Shown here one piece after another: positions 62,555-64,000 of a DNA stretch of 64,000 nucleotides. Each line of letters starts with the position of its first letter. Positions within the stretch are counted from its first letter, which is position 1. Under the pieces are notes generated by a model. The model was not told where the DNA came from. It saw only the letters and a list, made by a program, of their open reading frames with translations, and searched no databases. Origin of the DNA: Gp6-AA40 sp964505975 (GTDB taxonomy: Bacteria; Acidobacteriota; Vicinamibacteria; Vicinamibacterales; UBA2999); NCBI GenBank assembly GCA_964505975.1, contig CAZDLW010000004.1:1-64000 (forward strand). The letters run 5' to 3'. The translations under genes were made by a program, and so were the position numbers.

Positions 62555-63955
62555 GTGCAACGACCGATCTCCGAGCAAGCCGATCGTTTTCTCCGTAAAG
62601 TGTGCAGCGGCCAGCTGGCCACTGCCAGGCGGCTGCTCGAACGAACGCCGGCCATCGCGAGCGAGAGCATCCACACGGCCTGCGCGGCTGCCGACGCCGA
62701 TGCCGTCGAGGCGTGGCTTCGCCGCGATCCCACGTGCGTCTCGCAGCGCCGCTGGGAAGCCGGCTGGACACCTATCCTCTTTCTGTGCGCGTCGCCGATG
62801 CATGCAGTTGATCCGCAGCACGCCGCCGCGAGTCTGCGGTGCGCGCACCTCCTCCTCGACGCCGGCGCGGACCCGAACGCGTTCACACTCTCCGATCCGG
62901 CCAATCCCCAGGCAAAGCTCCCGGCGCTCTATCGCGCCTGCGTGAGCAACAACGCCCCGGTCGTGCGGCTTTTGCTGGAACGAGGCGCAGACGTCAACGA
63001 TGGCGAGTCGGTGTATCACGCGGCGCAACTGAACCACCGCGAGTGCCTGGAACTGCTGCGCACGCACGGTGCGGAGATCAGCGCGTCGCACCCGGTCTGG
63101 AACAACACGCCTCTCTACTTCCTGGCCGGCGACGGCAGCACCCGTGCACGCGAGGGTATGCGGTGGCTGCTCGAACAGGGCGCCAATCCCGATGTCCCGA
63201 GTGGACCGCAACGCGAGACACCGCTGCACGCCGCCGTGCTCCACGGCCACCCGGCCATCGTCTCGTTGCTCCTCGATCACGGCGCGACGCCGGATTCACC
63301 TCGCGGAGACGGACGAACCGCCTGGGTGTTGGCACTCCGAAACGGCCGCGACGAGATCGCCCGCCGTTTGCAGGCCGCCGGCGCGAAGCCGGTGGCTCTG
63401 ACACCCGTCGACAATCTGCTGTCGACCTGCATGCGAGGTGACGAGTCCACGGCACGCGAGCTCGCGACGACCGACCTCATGACCTCCATGACCGCCGAGG
63501 ATCGGGCAGCGCTCATCGCCGCGGTGAGCGACGATCGGCTGGCGGCCGTGCGGACCATGATCGGCATTGGTTTCGATCCGCGATGGGAAGGCCCGCACGG
63601 AGGCACGGCCCTTCACTGGGCCGCGTGGCGGGGCAGGACCGACATGGTGCGTCTGCTCCTCGAGCGTGGCGCGCCCGTCAACGTGCGCGATAGCGAGTAC
63701 GGCAGCTCACCCATCGCCTGGGCGGCGCACGGCTCGAAGTACTGCCGCGGGGCCGGCAACGAGGACTACCGTGCCATCGTCGACACGCTGATTGACGCGG
63801 GGGCCACGTATGACGCGGCGACCAACCGGTGGAACGAACCGCCGCAGGGCATGGCGAGCCGTCCAGTACGCGGCCGGCTGATCGAACGAGGGTTCGTCCC
63901 GTTGACATCGATGGGCAGGCGGAGGATGCGCTCGCCACGCGGTCGCGAGCGGTAG
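62555..63955 (+). CDS. cytoplasmic ankyrin-repeat protein
   Basis: This protein of about 466 residues consists of about 10 ankyrin repeats: ADADAVEAWLRRDP, CAHLLLDAGADPNAF, APVVRLLLERGADVNDGESVYHAAQLNHRECLELLRTHGAE, ETPLHAAVLHGHPAIVSLLLDHGATPDS and GTALHWAAWRGRTDMVRLLLERGAPVNVRDSEYGSSPIAWAAHGSKYC. The final WAAHGSKYC segment recurs in bacterial ankyrin proteins. There is no signal peptide. A GTG at 62555 begins VQRPISEQADRFLRKV; the start is uncertain because upstream sequence is also open. Confidence 0.85.
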   Translation: MQRPISEQADRFLRKVCSGQLATARRLLERTPAIASESIHTACAAADADAVEAWLRRDPTCVSQRRWEAGWTPILFLCASPMHAVDPQHAAASLRCAHLLLDAGADPNAFTLSDPANPQAKLPALYRACVSNNAPVVRLLLERGADVNDGESVYHAAQLNHRECLELLRTHGAEISASHPVWNNTPLYFLAGDGSTRAREGMRWLLEQGANPDVPSGPQRETPLHAAVLHGHPAIVSLLLDHGATPDSPRGDGRTAWVLALRNGRDEIARRLQAAGAKPVALTPVDNLLSTCMRGDESTARELATTDLMTSMTAEDRAALIAAVSDDRLAAVRTMIGIGFDPRWEGPHGGTALHWAAWRGRTDMVRLLLERGAPVNVRDSEYGSSPIAWAAHGSKYCRGAGNEDYRAIVDTLIDAGATYDAATNRWNEPPQGMASRPVRGRLIERGFVPLTSMGRRRMRSPRGRER

Positions 63956-64000
63956 GATCTCGAACTGGGAGAATGGTACTCACGGTCCGCCGGCGTCGGT

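Overview
The window is a high-GC bacterial scaffold whose gene content fits an acidobacterium of the Vicinamibacteria type. Supporting families are a CarboxypepD_reg/TonB receptor, DUF5916 and DUF4188 proteins, PQQ beta-propeller proteins, an ECF sigma factor coupled to a Ser/Thr kinase, ankyrin lipoprotein-like proteins and Tat-secreted hydrolases. The phylum assignment is inference from these families; there is no rRNA marker. One 100-N scaffold gap lies at 16649-16748, and several genes are frameshifted or truncated, so some decay may reflect draft assembly.

Layout. 1-8 kb: a C-terminal protein fragment, a TAXI-type TRAP transporter (minus strand), a PhoB/PhoR-like two-component system, a truncated inorganic pyrophosphatase start and an APH/AAA kinase-like protein. 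8-15 kb: GDPD, a wrecked TonB receptor and a three-gene Fe(III)-type ABC importer. 15-17.7 kb: a decayed integron-like segment with attC sites, a DUF4160-DUF2442 pair, a DUF5343/HEPN protein and a trace of intI. 17.7-28.6 kb: an ABC-2 exporter operon, DUF5916, MmcQ, an internally shortened amidohydrolase, cysteine-dioxygenase-like protein, a DASS symporter and MmgE/PrpD. 29-33 kb: ECF sigma, membrane Ser/Thr kinase and a barrel-like protein. 33-42 kb: PQQ protein, ferric-reductase-like flavoprotein, then a trehalose module (beta-PGM/TPP fusion plus GH65) with GlgC convergent to it. 42-49 kb: fused membrane spermidine synthase, two orphan response regulators, an ankyrin protein and an MBL hydrolase. 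49.3-53.3 kb: a second decayed integron with GNAT and nuclease cassettes, an IS110 remnant beside attC, and a recognisable intI C-terminal half. 53.4-64 kb: MoaF-like protein, NTF2-like protein, carboxylesterase, lipoprotein, DUF4188, a metzincin with BTRD repeats and an ankyrin protein.

The most interesting structure is the pair of integron-like segments in which the cassette genes lie 3' of intI and point the same way as intI (inverted layout). Each has a cluster of TTGGCTGC palindromes between intI and the first cassette, and the cassette contents look like defence or toxin-antitoxin genes. A second theme is several families of dispersed, strongly palindromic intergenic elements (about 60-195 bp) whose stems differ in sequence between copies yet remain self-complementary, while short unpaired boxes are conserved.
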